Shown here: piece after piece, positions 1 through 13,569 of the stretch
Position numbering within the stretch: the first letter of the stretch is position 1
Layout of the letters: each line of letters begins with the position of its first letter
Source of the DNA: Corynebacterium nuruki S6-4
GTDB lineage: Bacteria; Actinomycetota; Actinomycetes; Mycobacteriales; Mycobacteriaceae
Assembly (NCBI RefSeq): GCF_007970465.1
Contig: NZ_CP042429.1
Span: 1,550,001-1,614,000 of the forward strand
Length of the DNA stretch: 64,000 nt
Reading direction: 5' to 3'
Translations under genes and position numbers: made by a program
Notes under the pieces: model-generated
The model's input: the letters and a program-made list of their open reading frames with translations, nothing else
The model's database searches: none
What the model was told of the DNA's origin: nothing

Positions 1-3542
<3,542 letters not shown>

Positions 3543-3556
3543 GTGGACTCCCTTTC

Positions 3557-3576
3557 CCCTCCGCCAGTGCGGAGGG
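3557..3576 (-). other. Hairpin in the rpoB-rpoC spacer
   Basis: CCCTCCGC and GCGGAGGG form a perfect 8-bp stem with a 4-nt loop, just upstream of the rpoC ribosome binding site. There is no U-tract, so it is more likely an RNA processing or stability element than a terminator. The role is inferred. Confidence 0.4.
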
Positions 3577-3632
3577 TGGTAGTGCGGTGAAATTGGGTCA
3601 GTGTCGTCAGTGTCTGGGTGGTTCTACCGTGC

Positions 3633-6600
3633 CTAGACCACGTCGCTGTCTGCGTCCGGACGCTCGTCGCGGGACAGGTTGATGCCCAGGGCGGCGTTGG
3701 CGTGGTCGAGCTCGTCGTCGTCCGTCGAGCTCAGTTCCATCGGCGTGCCGTCGGCGGCGAGGACCTCGACGTTGAGGCAGAGCGACTGCAGCTCCTTGAG
3801 GAGAACCTTGAAGGACTCGGGGATGCCCGGGTCCGGGATGTTCTCGCCCTTCACGATGGCCTCGTACACCTTCACACGGCCGACCACGTCGTCCGACTTG
3901 ATGGTGAGCAGCTCCTGCAGGGTGTAGGCGGCGCCGTAGGCCTGCATGGCCCACACCTCCATCTCACCGAAGCGCTGGCCACCGAACTGTGCCTTACCAC
4001 CGAGCGGCTGCTGGGTGATCATGGAGTACGGACCGGTGGACCGGGCGTGGATCTTCTCGTCGACGAGGTGGTGCAGCTTCAGCATGTACTTGTAGCCGAC
4101 CGAGACCGGGTACGGGAAGGGCTCGCCGGAACGACCGTCGATGAGCACCGCCTTGCCGTGCTCGTCGATCATCTGCTCACCGTCGGCGTTCGCGTTGACC
4201 GACTGGATGAGACCCGAGATCTCCTCGTTCTCGGCACCGTCGAACACCGGGGTGGCGACCAGGGACTCGGCGGGGACGTCGTAGAGGTCCTCCGGCAGGG
4301 TCTCCAGCATGGCCTTGACCTTCGGGTCGTCGGAGTCCGTGTCGACGTGCCAGCCGTACTTGGCGAGCCAGCCGAGGTGGGTCTCGAGGACCTGACCGAT
4401 GTTCATACGGCGCGGGACGCCGTGGGTGTTCAGGATGAAGTCGACCGGGGTGCCGTCCGGCAGGAAGGGCATGTCCTCCTGCGGCAGGATCTTGCCCACG
4501 ACACCCTTGTTGCCGTGGCGGCCGGCCATCTTGTCGCCGTCCTGGATCTTGCGCTTCTGGGCGACGTAGACGCGGACCATCTGGTTGACGCCGGGCGCCA
4601 GGTCGTCATCGTCCTCGCGGGAGAACACGCGGACGCCGATGACCTTGCCGGTCTCACCGTGGGGCACCTTCATGGAGGTGTCGCGGACCTCGCGGGCCTT
4701 CTCGCCGAAGATGGCGCGCAGCAGTCGCTCCTCCGGGGTCAGCTCGGTCTCGCCCTTCGGGGTGACCTTGCCGACCAGGACGTCGCCGTCGCGGACGTCG
4801 GCGCCGATGCGGATGATGCCGCGGTCGTCCAGGTCGGCGAGCACGTCGTCACCGACGTTCGGGATGTCCCGGGTGATCTCCTCCGGGCCGAGCTTGGTGT
4901 CGCGCGCGTCGATCTCGTGCTCCTCGATGTGGATCGAGGTGAGGAGGTCCTCCTCGACGACGCGCTGGTTGAGGATGATCGCGTCCTCGTAGTTGTGGCC
5001 CTCCCACGGCATGAAGGCGACCAGCAGGTTGCGGCCGAGCGACATCTCGCCGTTGTGGGTACCGGGACCGTCGGCGATGGCCTGGCCGGCCTCGACACGC
5101 TGTCCCTGGTCGACCAGCGGGGTCTGGTTGTAGCAGGTGCCCTGGTTCGTGCGCTCGAACTTGCGCAGGACGTAGGTGTCACGGACACCGTCGTCGTCCA
5201 TGACCGTGATGTAGTCCGCGGACACGGACTCGATCACACCGGCCTTCGGGGTGATGATGACGTCGCCGGCGTCGTAGGCGGAGCGCAGCTCCATACCGGT
5301 GCCGACGTACGGGGCCTCGGCGCGCAGCAGCGGCACAGCCTGCTTCTGCATGTTCGCACCCATGAGGGCACGGTTCGCGTCGTCGTGCTCGAGGAACGGG
5401 ATCATGGCGGTACCCACGGAGACCATCTGCCGGGGGGACACGTCCATGTAGTCGACCTGGGCGGCCGGGACCATCTCGACGTCGCCGCCACCCAGCCGGA
5501 CCTCGATCTGGTCGTCGGTGAACAGACCGTCCTCGCCGACCTCGGTCTTCGCCTGGGCGATGATGTGGCGGTCCTCCTCGTCCGCGGTGAGGTAGTCCAC
5601 CTGGTCGGTGGGCCGGCAGTCCTCGACACGGCGGTACGGGGTCTCGATGAAACCGAACGGGTTGACCCGTGCGTAGGTCGAGAGGTTACCGATCAGGCCG
5701 ATGTTCGGGCCCTCAGGAGTCTCGATCGGGCACATGCGGCCGTAGTGGGAGGCGTGGACGTCGCGGACCTCGAGGCCGGCGCGCTCACGGGACAGACCAC
5801 CCGGGCCCAGGGCGGACAGACGACGCTTGTGGGTCAGACCCGACAGCGAGTTGTTCTGGTCCATGAACTGGGACAGCTGGGAGGTGCCGAAGAACTCGCG
5901 GATGGCCGCGGAGACCGGGCGGACGTTGATCAGCGAGGTCGGGGTGATCGACTCGGCGTCCTGCGTGGTCATGCGCTCACGCACGACACGCTCCATACGG
6001 GACAGGCCGACCCGGATCTGGTTCTGGATCAGCTCGCCGACCGTACGCAGGCGACGGTTGCCGAAGTGGTCGATGTCGTCGGTGCCCAGCGGGATCTCGG
6101 TGCCGTCCGGGGACGTCATCGTCCGCTCGTTGGCGTGGAGGCGCACCAGGTACTCGATGGTGGTGAGCATGTCCTGCTCGGTCAGCGTCATCGTCGTCGA
6201 GGCCTCGTCGAGGCCGAGCTTGCGGTTGACCTTGTACCGGCCGACCTTCGCCAGATCGTAACGCTTCGGCTTGAAGAAGCTGTTCTCCAGCAGTGCCTGC
6301 GCCGAGTCGCGGGTCGGCGACTCGCCCGGCCGCTGCTTGCGGTAGATCTCGAGGAGGGCCTCGTCGGTGTTGGCGACGCCGTCCTTCTCCAGCGTGCTCA
6401 TCATGATCTCGGAGAAGCCGAAGCGCTCCGTGATCTCCTCGCTGGTCAGACCGAGGGCCTTGAGCAGCACGGTGACCGGCTGACGCCGCTTGCGGTCGAT
6501 GCGGACACCGACCGTGTCCCGCTTGTCGACGTCGAACTCCAGCCACGCACCGCGCGACGGGATCACCTTGACGGCGTGGAGCGGACGCTCGGTGGAGGCG

Positions 6601-7142
6601 TCGATGGACTCCTCGAAGTACACGCCCGGGGAGCGGACCAGCTGAGACACCACGACACGCTCGGTGCCGTTGATGATGAACGTGCCCTTGTCGGTCATCA
6701 TCGGGAAATCACCGATGAAGACGGTCTGGCTCTTGATCTCGCCGGACAGGGCGTTGGTGAACTCCGCGGTCACGTAGAGCGGCGCGGAGTAGTTGATGTC
6801 CTTGTCCTTGCACTCGTCGATCGTGTTCTTCACGTCGTCGAAGCGCGGCTCGGACAGGGTCAGGGACATGTTCTCGGAGTAGTCCTCGACAGGGGACAGC
6901 TCCTCGAGGATCTCTTCGAGACCGGAGGTGATACGTACACCTTCCCCGGCCTCCGCCTGCTGGCGGGCACGCCACTCCGGCGTGCCGACGAGCCAGGCGA
7001 AAGAGTCTCGCTGAACGTCGAGAAGACCGGGAATATCCATCGGCGCATCGATCTTCGCGAACGAATAACGATGCGATGCACCGGGGATTCCGGCCGTGGA
7101 ACTGGTCTGGCGGGAGACTGCCAAGATGGGTCCTTCCAGCAC
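3633..7142 (-). CDS. rpoB: DNA-directed RNA polymerase subunit beta
   Basis: Beta subunit of RNA polymerase, 1169 residues, full length for corynebacteria. It starts at a GTG ([13 protein letters not shown]), the start typical of this genus. The rifampicin pocket reads [18 protein letters not shown] followed by [14 protein letters not shown]. The His and Ser positions most often changed in resistant strains are intact, so a rifampicin-sensitive protein is expected. The C-terminal part contains [17 protein letters not shown] and [18 protein letters not shown], both conserved catalytic-core segments. The gene is followed by rpoC and preceded by a 329-bp spacer with an inverted repeat. The C-terminus is acidic ([11 protein letters not shown]), as in relatives. 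Confidence 0.99.
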   Translation of the reverse strand: MLEGPILAVSRQTSSTAGIPGASHRYSFAKIDAPMDIPGLLDVQRDSFAWLVGTPEWRARQQAEAGEGVRITSGLEEILEELSPVEDYSENMSLTLSEPRFDDVKNTIDECKDKDINYSAPLYVTAEFTNALSGEIKSQTVFIGDFPMMTDKGTFIINGTERVVVSQLVRSPGVYFEESIDASTERPLHAVKVIPSRGAWLEFDVDKRDTVGVRIDRKRRQPVTVLLKALGLTSEEITERFGFSEIMMSTLEKDGVANTDEALLEIYRKQRPGESPTRDSAQALLENSFFKPKRYDLAKVGRYKVNRKLGLDEASTTMTLTEQDMLTTIEYLVRLHANERTMTSPDGTEIPLGTDDIDHFGNRRLRTVGELIQNQIRVGLSRMERVVRERMTTQDAESITPTSLINVRPVSAAIREFFGTSQLSQFMDQNNSLSGLTHKRRLSALGPGGLSRERAGLEVRDVHASHYGRMCPIETPEGPNIGLIGNLSTYARVNPFGFIETPYRRVEDCRPTDQVDYLTADEEDRHIIAQAKTEVGEDGLFTDDQIEVRLGGGDVEMVPAAQVDYMDVSPRQMVSVGTAMIPFLEHDDANRALMGANMQKQAVPLLRAEAPYVGTGMELRSAYDAGDVIITPKAGVIESVSADYITVMDDDGVRDTYVLRKFERTNQGTCYNQTPLVDQGQRVEAGQAIADGPGTHNGEMSLGRNLLVAFMPWEGHNYEDAIILNQRVVEEDLLTSIHIEEHEIDARDTKLGPEEITRDIPNVGDDVLADLDDRGIIRIGADVRDGDVLVGKVTPKGETELTPEERLLRAIFGEKAREVRDTSMKVPHGETGKVIGVRVFSREDDDDLAPGVNQMVRVYVAQKRKIQDGDKMAGRHGNKGVVGKILPQEDMPFLPDGTPVDFILNTHGVPRRMNIGQVLETHLGWLAKYGWHVDTDSDDPKVKAMLETLPEDLYDVPAESLVATPVFDGAENEEISGLIQSVNANADGEQMIDEHGKAVLIDGRSGEPFPYPVSVGYKYMLKLHHLVDEKIHARSTGPYSMITQQPLGGKAQFGGQRFGEMEVWAMQAYGAAYTLQELLTIKSDDVVGRVKVYEAIVKGENIPDPGIPESFKVLLKELQSLCLNVEVLAADGTPMELSSTDDDELDHANAALGINLSRDERPDADSDVV

Positions 7143-7471
7143 CTCACGTGTCTGTCCGGCGGGACAGTCACGGTTGCTTGAGCGTACGGTCTGTGATGGT
7201 CTGTGACGGATGACGTGTCCGGTGGGTGGCGACGGCCCAGGGCCCGGACTCCGGGCCCAGGAAACAGTTAATAGACCTTGTCAAGTGGTGTTTTCATCGA
7301 GCATCACCTGTCAAGGTCGTCGTGTTCGCCGCAGCGCCACCAGATAGTCATCCAGCGCAAAAGACGATCGTATATCACTTGCCCCCCGATGTCCACCCCG
7401 GAGCACACTCCTCCCCCGGACGCGGTGAACGGCGACGACGGGGACCTCCCCGGCCCTGTCCTGCCCGGTAC
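7143..7471 (-). promoter_or_regulatory. rpoB upstream region with imperfect inverted repeat (7274-7318)
   Basis: This 329-bp gap upstream of rpoB has no gene I can support. It holds an imperfect inverted repeat with perfect ends, GACCTTG at 7274 and CAAGGTC ending at 7318, whose arms also carry two minus-strand TTGACA-like hexamers. This could be a promoter pair, an operator or a leader hairpin. I could not place a matching -10 box confidently. Confidence 0.4.
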
Positions 7472-8677
7472 TCAGTCCCGGTGACGGGCCTTCCGGCCCC
7501 GCCCCGTTCTCCGGGACGCCTTCGCGGGCCGGCCGCCACCGGACGCCGCCGGCTTCAGCGCGATCACCGCGGAACCGAGTGCCACGATAGCACCCGCGAC
7601 CGCCAGCGCAACTCCCCAGGTCCGGGAGGGCCGGTCCTTCCCCTGGTCCGCCGCCGTCGTCAGCAGCCCGGCGACCTCGTCGTCCGGGGTCTGGCCGTGG
7701 AAGTCCTGCAGCAGTGCGCTCTCGGCCCCGTCGGGACCCGCGTAGTAGTCGTGCAGGTCCTCCCGCAGGCCCACGATGAGACCGCTCGAGGGCTCCACGG
7801 TGATCTCCCGGGAGCCGCTGCGCTGCAGCGTCGCCTGGCGTCCGTCCGGCAGCGGACTGGTCAGGCGGTAGAAGTACGGGTTGGCCTGCAGCACCGGCTC
7901 GGCCTCGAAGTTCTGCCGGTAGACGTTCACCCGGTGACCGTCGATCTCGGCGGTCCGGTCGAAGTCGGCGGGGAGGTCCCGGCGCAGCAGACTGTCGAAG
8001 AACGGGTAGGTCCGTTCACCGGCGTTCCGCGGGAAGGCCACCCACTGCCCCGGCACCTCCGCCCCGGTGGCGGGGCTGCCGAGCCGGTCGCTGACCTTGA
8101 CGTCACCGGTCGCCACCGCATCGTGGCGGTCCAGCTGCATCGACCAGACCGCGGCGTCCAGCAGGGCACCCTGGTCGTCGGTGGGGGCATTGTCGCCCTC
8201 GCCGGTCGTCACCCGGTCGTTGCGGACCGAGGTCACCCCGACCGTGGCGGCGACCCCGTCGTCGTCGACCGGCTCCCCGAGGGTGAGCGCCCAGGTCTTC
8301 GTCACCGGTGCCTTCACCGGCTCCGGCGGCGGCGGAGGGTCGTTCCGGTGCTCATCGCCGTGCTCGTCGGCGGGCTCGTCACCGTGCTCGTCGGCGGGCT
8401 TGTCACCGTCTCCCTCCGGCGGTTCCCCGTGGTCCTCCCCCTCCGGCGCCGGGGCGTCCCCGGGAGCAGGCGCGGGTGCAGGAGCCGGCGGCTCATATGC
8501 GGCGCCGAGCGTCGACTCCGGATCGGTGACCGTCAGCTGGGTCCCCGACAACGACATCGGCAGGGGGCGTTCCGGGTCCACGACCCGTGGCAGCAGGAGA
8601 CCCGCCACCAGCAGGATGCACCCCACCCCCAGGGCGAACACGGCGGACACACGGGACTTCGGGAGCATGGGGAACAT
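7472..8677 (-). CDS. DUF3068 (PorA-family) membrane-anchored protein
   Basis: 401 residues from the ATG at 8677 (MFPMLPKSRVSAVF); ATG 8668 is an alternative, and anything further upstream would run into the rplL terminator. It has an N-terminal hydrophobic segment (about residues 12-30), a proline- and acid-rich stretch (about 60-130), a long extracytoplasmic beta-rich domain, a C-terminal membrane helix (about 360-380) and a basic tail. This matches the layout of actinobacterial DUF3068 proteins, named for a porin-like member. The position between rplL and rpoB matches related genomes as I recall them. The molecular function is unknown and a porin role is not shown. Confidence 0.75.
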   Translation of the reverse strand: MFPMLPKSRVSAVFALGVGCILLVAGLLLPRVVDPERPLPMSLSGTQLTVTDPESTLGAAYEPPAPAPAPAPGDAPAPEGEDHGEPPEGDGDKPADEHGDEPADEHGDEHRNDPPPPPEPVKAPVTKTWALTLGEPVDDDGVAATVGVTSVRNDRVTTGEGDNAPTDDQGALLDAAVWSMQLDRHDAVATGDVKVSDRLGSPATGAEVPGQWVAFPRNAGERTYPFFDSLLRRDLPADFDRTAEIDGHRVNVYRQNFEAEPVLQANPYFYRLTSPLPDGRQATLQRSGSREITVEPSSGLIVGLREDLHDYYAGPDGAESALLQDFHGQTPDDEVAGLLTTAADQGKDRPSRTWGVALAVAGAIVALGSAVIALKPAASGGGRPAKASRRTGRGRKARHRD

Positions 8678-8704
8678 CGTAGCTGCTACGGTCCCCCGCA
8701 CACA

Positions 8705-8747
8705 GAAAACCCCCGGTCCCGCAGCATGCTGCAGGGATCCGAGGGTT
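8705..8747 (-). terminator. Terminator downstream of rplL
   Basis: Imperfect hairpin on the minus strand: AACCCTCGG pairs with CCGGGGGTT around an inner GCAGCATGCTGC palindrome, followed by TTTTCTGTG. It lies just after rplL and before the DUF3068 start, so it can end or attenuate rplJL transcription. Confidence 0.65.
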
Positions 8748-8785
8748 CCGGGCACTCCGGCGACCTGACGGTCGCGGGGTCGGTC

Positions 8786-9166
8786 CTACTTGAGGGTGAC
8801 CTTGGCGCCGGCCTCTTCGAGCTTGGCCTTGGCAGCCTCGGCGTCGTCCTTGGACGCACCCTCGAGGATCGCCTTCGGGGCGGACTCGACGAGGTCCTTG
8901 GCCTCCTTGAGGCCCAGGCCGGAGACGATCTCGCGGACAACCTTGATCACGCCGATCTTCTTGGCGCCGGCGTCGTCGAGCACGACGTCGAACTCGTCCT
9001 TCTCCTCGGCGGCCTCAGCGGCGGGGCCGGCGGCGACGGCGACGGCGGCCGGGGCGGCGGCGGTGACGTCGAAGGTGTCCTCGAACAGCTTCACGAACTC
9101 GGAGAGCTCGAGAAGAGTCATCTCCTTGAAGGCCTCGATGAGCTCATCGTTGGTGTACTTAGCCAT
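8786..9166 (-). CDS. rplL: 50S ribosomal protein L7/L12
   Basis: Stalk protein that recruits translational GTPases, 126 residues. It has an N-terminal dimerisation helix region ([16 protein letters not shown]), an Ala-rich hinge at about 35-52, and a C-terminal domain with the conserved [12 protein letters not shown] and [15 protein letters not shown] ending. A GAAAGGA ribosome binding site precedes the ATG. It is transcribed with rplJ, 45 bp upstream, and followed by a hairpin terminator. Confidence 0.98.
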   Translation of the reverse strand: MAKYTNDELIEAFKEMTLLELSEFVKLFEDTFDVTAAAPAAVAVAAGPAAEAAEEKDEFDVVLDDAGAKKIGVIKVVREIVSGLGLKEAKDLVESAPKAILEGASKDDAEAAKAKLEEAGAKVTLK

Positions 9167-9211
9167 GGTGGCGTCCTTTCGGTAGAAAGTGTGTGTTGTG
9201 GGACCCGCGGA

Positions 9212-9730
9212 TTACGCGGCGTCCTTCTTCTCCTGCAGCGCAGCCAAGAGGCGCGCCACCTGGGATGCCGGTGCGTTGAACAGCTGAGCGGCCTTGGTGA
9301 GGGAGCCCTGCAGGGCGCCCGCCAGCTTGGCCAGCGTGGTCTCGCGGTTGTCCAGCTCGGCAATTGCCTCAACCTCGGCGGCGGACAGCACAGTGCCGTC
9401 CATGTTGCCGCCCTTGATCACGAGATTCTGGTGATCGCCGGCGAACTTCTTGAGCGCCTTGGCGGCGTCCACGGCCTCTCCGCGCACGAAGGCGACGGCG
9501 GTCGGTCCGGTCAGCAGGTCATCCGCGATCTCGACGCCGGCCTGCTTGGCGGCCAGCTTGATCATGGTGTTCTTGGCGACGGAGTAGGTCACGTCGGAAC
9601 CCAGTGCGGTACGCAGCTCGGTGGTCTCGGCGACGGTCAGACCGCGGTACTCGGTGAGCAGCGCGGTACCGGCCTGCTCGAAACGGCTGGTGAGCTCCGC
9701 CACAGCGGCGGTGTTCTTCGGGTTTGCCAT
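9212..9730 (-). CDS. rplJ: 50S ribosomal protein L10
   Basis: Binds 23S rRNA and carries the L7/L12 dimers; 172 residues starting [18 protein letters not shown] chose the ATG at 9730 because GGAAGGAGG lies just upstream and the family starts here; the frame is open further upstream, but only through the leader. The segment [13 protein letters not shown] and the Ala-rich C-terminus that binds L7/L12 are present. It forms an operon with rplL. An RNA leader with several hairpins precedes it, the usual site of L10 autoregulation. Confidence 0.97.
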   Translation of the reverse strand: MANPKNTAAVAELTSRFEQAGTALLTEYRGLTVAETTELRTALGSDVTYSVAKNTMIKLAAKQAGVEIADDLLTGPTAVAFVRGEAVDAAKALKKFAGDHQNLVIKGGNMDGTVLSAAEVEAIAELDNRETTLAKLAGALQGSLTKAAQLFNAPASQVARLLAALQEKKDAA

Positions 9731-9960
9731 ACTCTCGCCTCCTTCCTGGTGTCTGTCAGTGGTACGACAGCCGGTCCCGGAAGATCCCCCACATGCGGGA
9801 CGCCCCGTGCGGCAAGGCACGGGGCGTCTCGGGGCGCTCTGCGGCCCCTCCCTCGGGAGGACGCCGTGGCGCTCGTGAGCTTTACCCTGTTCCCCTGCGC
9901 GGGTCGCCACCACAGCAGTGGTGGTCCTTCGACACCCCGGGGATCTCTCCCCGGCGGTGA
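9731..9960 (-). promoter_or_regulatory. Candidate L10 leader of rplJL
   Basis: Structured leader immediately upstream of rplJ. It has a perfect 12-bp stem (9799-9810 with 9817-9828, GACGCCCCGTGC), a second GC stem near 9847-9860 and a CCACCAC/GTGGTGG stem at 9907-9924 with an AGCA loop. No U-tract follows the 12-bp stem, so this looks like a protein-binding leader rather than a simple terminator. L10-L12 binding is expected from family knowledge but was not tested here. Confidence 0.6.
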
Positions 9961-10080
9961 TGACCGACGGTCTACGGTGAAACTTGAAAAGCAATCAAAC
10001 TTCGGTGGGTACTGTAACCCGCCGGGGTGCCGGCAGCCAAATCGCGGTTTCGGACCCCGCACCGGGGACCGTGGTTTACG

Positions 10081-11043
10081 GTGATTTCCGTGACTGCACA
10101 ACATCCCGAGCACAACCATTTCCTCACCGCGTTCCTGTCGTCGCAGCGCCACCCCCGGCGCATGCCCGCCGGGGTGAACGACTGGGAGACCCCGCTGCCC
10201 GACAGCGGTCCCGGCTCCGTTCCCGTCGTGCTCGTCCACGGCACCTGGATGAACAGCTACTGCACCTGGTCACTGCTCGCCCCCACGCTCGCCGCCGCGG
10301 GCTACCGGGTGTTCGCCTTCAACTACGGGCAGGACCGCTCCTGCTTCCTCGGCCGCCGCCCCGCCTGCTACGGCAACGCCGCCCTCGTCGACGCCCAGCC
10401 CGAGGTCGCCGCCTTCATCGACCGGGTCCTCGCCACCACCGGCGCGGACCGGGTGGACCTGGTCGGACACTCCCAGGGTGTGGCGCAGGCCCGCCTCTAC
10501 CTCACCGACTCGGGCGGCGCCGGCGACCCGGCGACCGGGACACCGCCCCGGGTCCGCCGTCTCATCGGCATCGCCGGCTCGAACCACGGCACCACGGCCT
10601 CCGGTATCGGGACGCTCGGCAGGTGGATGAAGAAGAAGGGCTGGTACGGGCCGACCCGCGCGCTGCTCGGCCGGGCCGCCGAGGACCAGATGGTCGGCTC
10701 CGAGGCCATGGCGCACGTCAACCGCGACGGGGACACCGTCCCCGGGGTGGACTACACCATGATCTGCTCGCGCTACGACGAGATCGTCACCCCGTGGCGT
10801 ACCCAGGAGCTCACCGCCGGGGAGGGTGCCACCGTCGCCAACATCCTGGTCCAGGAGCACGGCAACCGCTACGACTTCAGCGAGCACCTCGCCCTGCTCT
10901 ACTCCCCGCGCGCCGTCGATCTCGTCCTCGAGGCCCTGCACCACGGCGCCGCCGGCGACTACCGTGCCGCGACGCCGCATGTCCGCGGTACCGTCCTGCC
11001 ACTGTGGGGCGGCGTCCGGACGCCGCGGCGGGTGGGTGCCTGA
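10081..11043 (+). CDS. Alpha/beta-hydrolase, lipase/esterase family
   Basis: About 320 residues from the GTG at 10081 (VISVTAQHPEHNHF); an in-frame ATG at 10027 is an alternative and neither has a clear ribosome binding site. It has the oxyanion-type VVLVHGTW segment (about residue 40), the nucleophile elbow GHSQG (about residue 130), and a later GNRYDFSEHLALLYS segment that could supply the catalytic His. No signal peptide is evident, so a cytoplasmic or leaderless-secreted enzyme is possible. It resembles lipases of the EstA/LipA (lipase class 2) group. The substrate is unknown. It is the only plus-strand gene in the ribosomal protein block and converges on rplA. Confidence 0.75.
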   Translation: MISVTAQHPEHNHFLTAFLSSQRHPRRMPAGVNDWETPLPDSGPGSVPVVLVHGTWMNSYCTWSLLAPTLAAAGYRVFAFNYGQDRSCFLGRRPACYGNAALVDAQPEVAAFIDRVLATTGADRVDLVGHSQGVAQARLYLTDSGGAGDPATGTPPRVRRLIGIAGSNHGTTASGIGTLGRWMKKKGWYGPTRALLGRAAEDQMVGSEAMAHVNRDGDTVPGVDYTMICSRYDEIVTPWRTQELTAGEGATVANILVQEHGNRYDFSEHLALLYSPRAVDLVLEALHHGAAGDYRAATPHVRGTVLPLWGGVRTPRRVGA

Positions 11044-11070
11044 CACCGGCCCCGGGCCGCTGTACGCAGA

Positions 11071-11120
11071 ACGCGACGTGGGGTCGGTCCGGACAGTGCC
11101 GGACCGACCCCACGTCGCGT
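11071..11120. terminator. Perfect 22-bp inverted repeat between convergent genes
   Basis: The left arm 11071-11092 (ACGCGACGTGGGGTCGGTCC then GG) and right arm 11099-11120 pair perfectly around the loop ACAGTG. It sits between the lipase stop (11043) and the rplA stop (11176), so it can end transcription from both sides. There is no U-tract on either strand. Confidence 0.75.
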
Positions 11121-11175
11121 GATGCCGACGGTCGGGACCGTCGGTCAGCATGAACTCGGTGAGTTCACCGGGGAA

Positions 11176-11880
11176 CTACTCCGCGAAGTTCTTCTCCACG
11201 GACGGGTCGACCTGGATGCCCGGGCCGGTGGTCGTGGAGACGGTGGCCTTCTTGATGTAGATGCCCTTGGACGCGGACGGCTTCAGGCGCAGGAGCTCCT
11301 CGACGAGCGCGCCGTAGTTCTCGGCGAGCTGCTTGTCGGTGAAGGAGGCCTTGCCGATGATGGCGTGCAGGTTCGCAGCCTTGTCGACGCGGAAGGAGAT
11401 CTTGCCGCCCTTGATCTCCTGCACAGCCTTGGCCACGTCGGTGGTGACGGTGCCGGTCTTCGGGTTCGGCATGAGACCGCGCGGGCCCAGGACGCGGGCG
11501 ACGCGGCCGACCTTGGCCATCTGGTCCGGGGTGGCGATCGCGGCGTCGAAGTCGGTCCAGCCGCCCTGGATCTTCTCGATCAGCTCGGCGGTACCGACGG
11601 CGTCGGCCCCGGCCTCCTCGGCGGCGGTGGCGTTCGGGCCCTCGGCGAAGACGATGACGCGCACGGTCTTACCGGTGCCGTTCGGCAGGGAGACGGTGCC
11701 GCGGACCAGCTGGTCAGCCTTGCGCGGGTCGACACCCAGGCGCAGGACGACGTCGACGGTCGCGTCGAAGTTCTTGGAGGAGGTCTCCTTGGCCAGCTTG
11801 ACTGCCTCGAGGGGCGAGTACTGGTGGTCGGCGACGATCTTCTCGGCCGCGGCGCGGTAGGCCTTGGACTTGGTGCTCAT
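11176..11880 (-). CDS. rplA: 50S ribosomal protein L1
   Basis: L1 stalk protein, 234 residues, full length. Conserved segments include [42 protein letters not shown], and the C-terminal [13 protein letters not shown]. It is the second gene of the rplK-rplA pair, with a 144-bp spacer that contains a small 8-bp GC hairpin (11950-11970). L1 often represses its own operon by binding mRNA; no specific site was identified here. Confidence 0.98.
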   Translation of the reverse strand: MSTKSKAYRAAAEKIVADHQYSPLEAVKLAKETSSKNFDATVDVVLRLGVDPRKADQLVRGTVSLPNGTGKTVRVIVFAEGPNATAAEEAGADAVGTAELIEKIQGGWTDFDAAIATPDQMAKVGRVARVLGPRGLMPNPKTGTVTTDVAKAVQEIKGGKISFRVDKAANLHAIIGKASFTDKQLAENYGALVEELLRLKPSASKGIYIKKATVSTTTGPGIQVDPSVEKNFAE

Positions 11881-12024
11881 TGGTGTTCCTATCTCAATGT
11901 GACGGAATGTGGTCGACGGGCCGGAGCGGGCCCTGCCACAGTAGAAACCCGGGACCCGGTGCGGGTCCCGGCGTCCCCCCGGTCAGTCAGCACCGGCCGG
12001 GCGGTGCAGATCAGGACGGGCTGA

Positions 12025-12465
12025 TCAGGCGGGGGCGCCGGTGACGGTGATGCCCATGGAGCGGGCGGTGCCGGCGATGATGCGGGCGCCGTTCTCCAGG
12101 TCGCGGGCGTTGATGTCCTCGAACTTGGTCTGGGCGATCTCCTTGCACTGCGCCCAGGTGACCTCGCCGACCTTCTCGGTGTGCGGGGTGCCGGAGCCCT
12201 TCTGGATCCCGGCGGCCTTGAGCAGCAGCTTGGCGGCCGGCGGGGTCTTCAGCTTGAAGTCGAAGCTGCGGTCCTCGTAGACGGTGATCTCGACCGGCAC
12301 GACGTTGCCGCGCTGGGACTCGGTCGCCGCGTTGTAGGCCTTGCAGAACTCCATGATGTTGACGCCGTGCGCACCGAGCGCCGGGCCGACCGGCGGGGCC
12401 GGGTTCGCGGCGCCAGCCTCGATCTGGAGCTTGATGAGGCCGGTGACCTTCTTCTTCTTTGCCAT
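12025..12465 (-). CDS. rplK: 50S ribosomal protein L11
   Basis: Ribosomal GTPase-centre protein, 146 residues. It has the Pro-rich N-terminal domain motif [21 protein letters not shown] and the C-terminal RNA-binding domain ([17 protein letters not shown] and [16 protein letters not shown]). It lies between nusG and rplA in the standard order. A 7-bp hairpin (12498-12517) lies in the nusG-rplK spacer. Confidence 0.98.
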   Translation of the reverse strand: MAKKKKVTGLIKLQIEAGAANPAPPVGPALGAHGVNIMEFCKAYNAATESQRGNVVPVEITVYEDRSFDFKLKTPPAAKLLLKAAGIQKGSGTPHTEKVGEVTWAQCKEIAQTKFEDINARDLENGARIIAGTARSMGITVTGAPA

Positions 12466-12638
12466 GGGTGTACCTCTTCACGTGATATCAGGCCGGTTGC
12501 CCCGCTGGCACGGGGCAGGCCTGACCGGATGCCGGGATCAGTGACCGGCGACCGGGTGGGGAAATGTTCATGTGCTCCGCGGTAGGGCCACTGACCTGCG
12601 AAAGTCCGGGTCGGACCGTGCAGAGCACCGGAGAAATC

Positions 12639-13463
12639 CTAGTTGAGCTTCTCGACCTGGTCAAACTCGAGCTCGACCGGGGTCTCGCGACCGAAGATCG
12701 AGACCAGGGCCTTGAGCTTGCTGTTCGCCGCATCGATCTCGGAGATCGTCGCGGAGACCGAGGCAAACGGACCCGACAGGACGGTGACGGACTCGCCGAC
12801 CTCGTAGTCGACCTCGACCTGGTTCGCGGACGCCGACGGCGCCATCGCGACACCGGTGTCGCTGACATCGACACCCGCGGCCGAATCGGCGGCCTCCGGG
12901 TTCTCCGGGGCGGACGCGCTCTCCGGCGGCAGCAGGAACTTCGCGACCTCACGGATCTTCACCGGGGTCGGCTCGCCGGCGTTGCCGACGAACGAGGTGA
13001 CGCCCGGCGTATCGCGGATGACCGACCAGGACGGGTCGTCGAGCTCGACACGCACCAGGACATAGCCCGGCAGCAGCTTCTGCTTGACGATCTTGCGCTT
13101 GCCGTCCTTGAGCTGGGTGACCTCCTCGATCGGGACGACCACCTCGTGGATCTGCTGGTCCACGCCGAGGGTCTGGGCGCGCATCTCCAGGTTGGTCTTC
13201 ACCTTGTTCTCGTAACCCGAGTAGCACTGGATGATGTACCACTTGCCGGGCAGCTTCTTCAGTGCCCGCATGAACTCGCGCAGCCGGGTCTTGTAGGCCT
13301 CGAGCGCGATCTCCTCCGGCGTCTTCTGCGCCTCGGCGGCGTCCGCGTCGAGCGATCCGGCGGCGTGCAGCTCGCTGACGGTCTGCTGGACATCCTCCTG
13401 CGCGGCGGCCGCCAGGCCCTCCGCCGTGGTCGCGGCGACGTCGGTCGTGTTCTCGTCACTCAT
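12639..13463 (-). CDS. nusG: Transcription termination/antitermination factor NusG
   Basis: 274 residues. The first about 65 residues are an acidic, Ala-rich extension typical of actinobacterial NusG. The NGN domain follows ([20 protein letters not shown] through [14 protein letters not shown]), then a linker and the KOW domain ([20 protein letters not shown] with [18 protein letters not shown]). The ATG at 13463 is preceded by GGGAGAGGAAC. It follows secE, as in most bacteria. A terminator-like hairpin with a T-run lies in the short secE-nusG spacer. Confidence 0.98.
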   Translation of the reverse strand: MSDENTTDVAATTAEGLAAAAQEDVQQTVSELHAAGSLDADAAEAQKTPEEIALEAYKTRLREFMRALKKLPGKWYIIQCYSGYENKVKTNLEMRAQTLGVDQQIHEVVVPIEEVTQLKDGKRKIVKQKLLPGYVLVRVELDDPSWSVIRDTPGVTSFVGNAGEPTPVKIREVAKFLLPPESASAPENPEAADSAAGVDVSDTGVAMAPSASANQVEVDYEVGESVTVLSGPFASVSATISEIDAANSKLKALVSIFGRETPVELEFDQVEKLN

Positions 13464-13510
13464 CGTTGTTCCTCTCCCGGGTCGCGGGCGGGACCGGCAG
13501 ATCCCGCATT

Positions 13511-13535
13511 AAAAATCCGCCTCGCCGTGAGGCGG
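13511..13535 (-). terminator. Hairpin with T-run between secE and nusG
   Basis: On the minus strand CCGCCTC-ACGGC-GAGGCGG is a perfect 7-bp stem followed by ATTTTTAATG, a canonical intrinsic terminator layout, 48 bp upstream of nusG. As secE and nusG are usually cotranscribed, it may attenuate readthrough or mark a separate nusG promoter downstream. Confidence 0.6.
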
Positions 13536-13569
13536 AGGCGGAAACGTTATACCCGGGATGCTACCACGG

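Noticed and set aside
3618..7181. Long plus-strand open frame opposite rpoB.
   Set aside because: Same reason: the minus-strand frame is unmistakable RpoB across its full length.
8678..8755. Longer N-terminus for the DUF3068 protein (start at 8755).
   Set aside because: It would be translated from the rplL terminator hairpin. Family members start close to the membrane segment.
9731..9994. Longer N-terminus for RplJ.
   Set aside because: The extra residues are encoded by the structured leader, and a strong ribosome binding site precedes [10 protein letters not shown].
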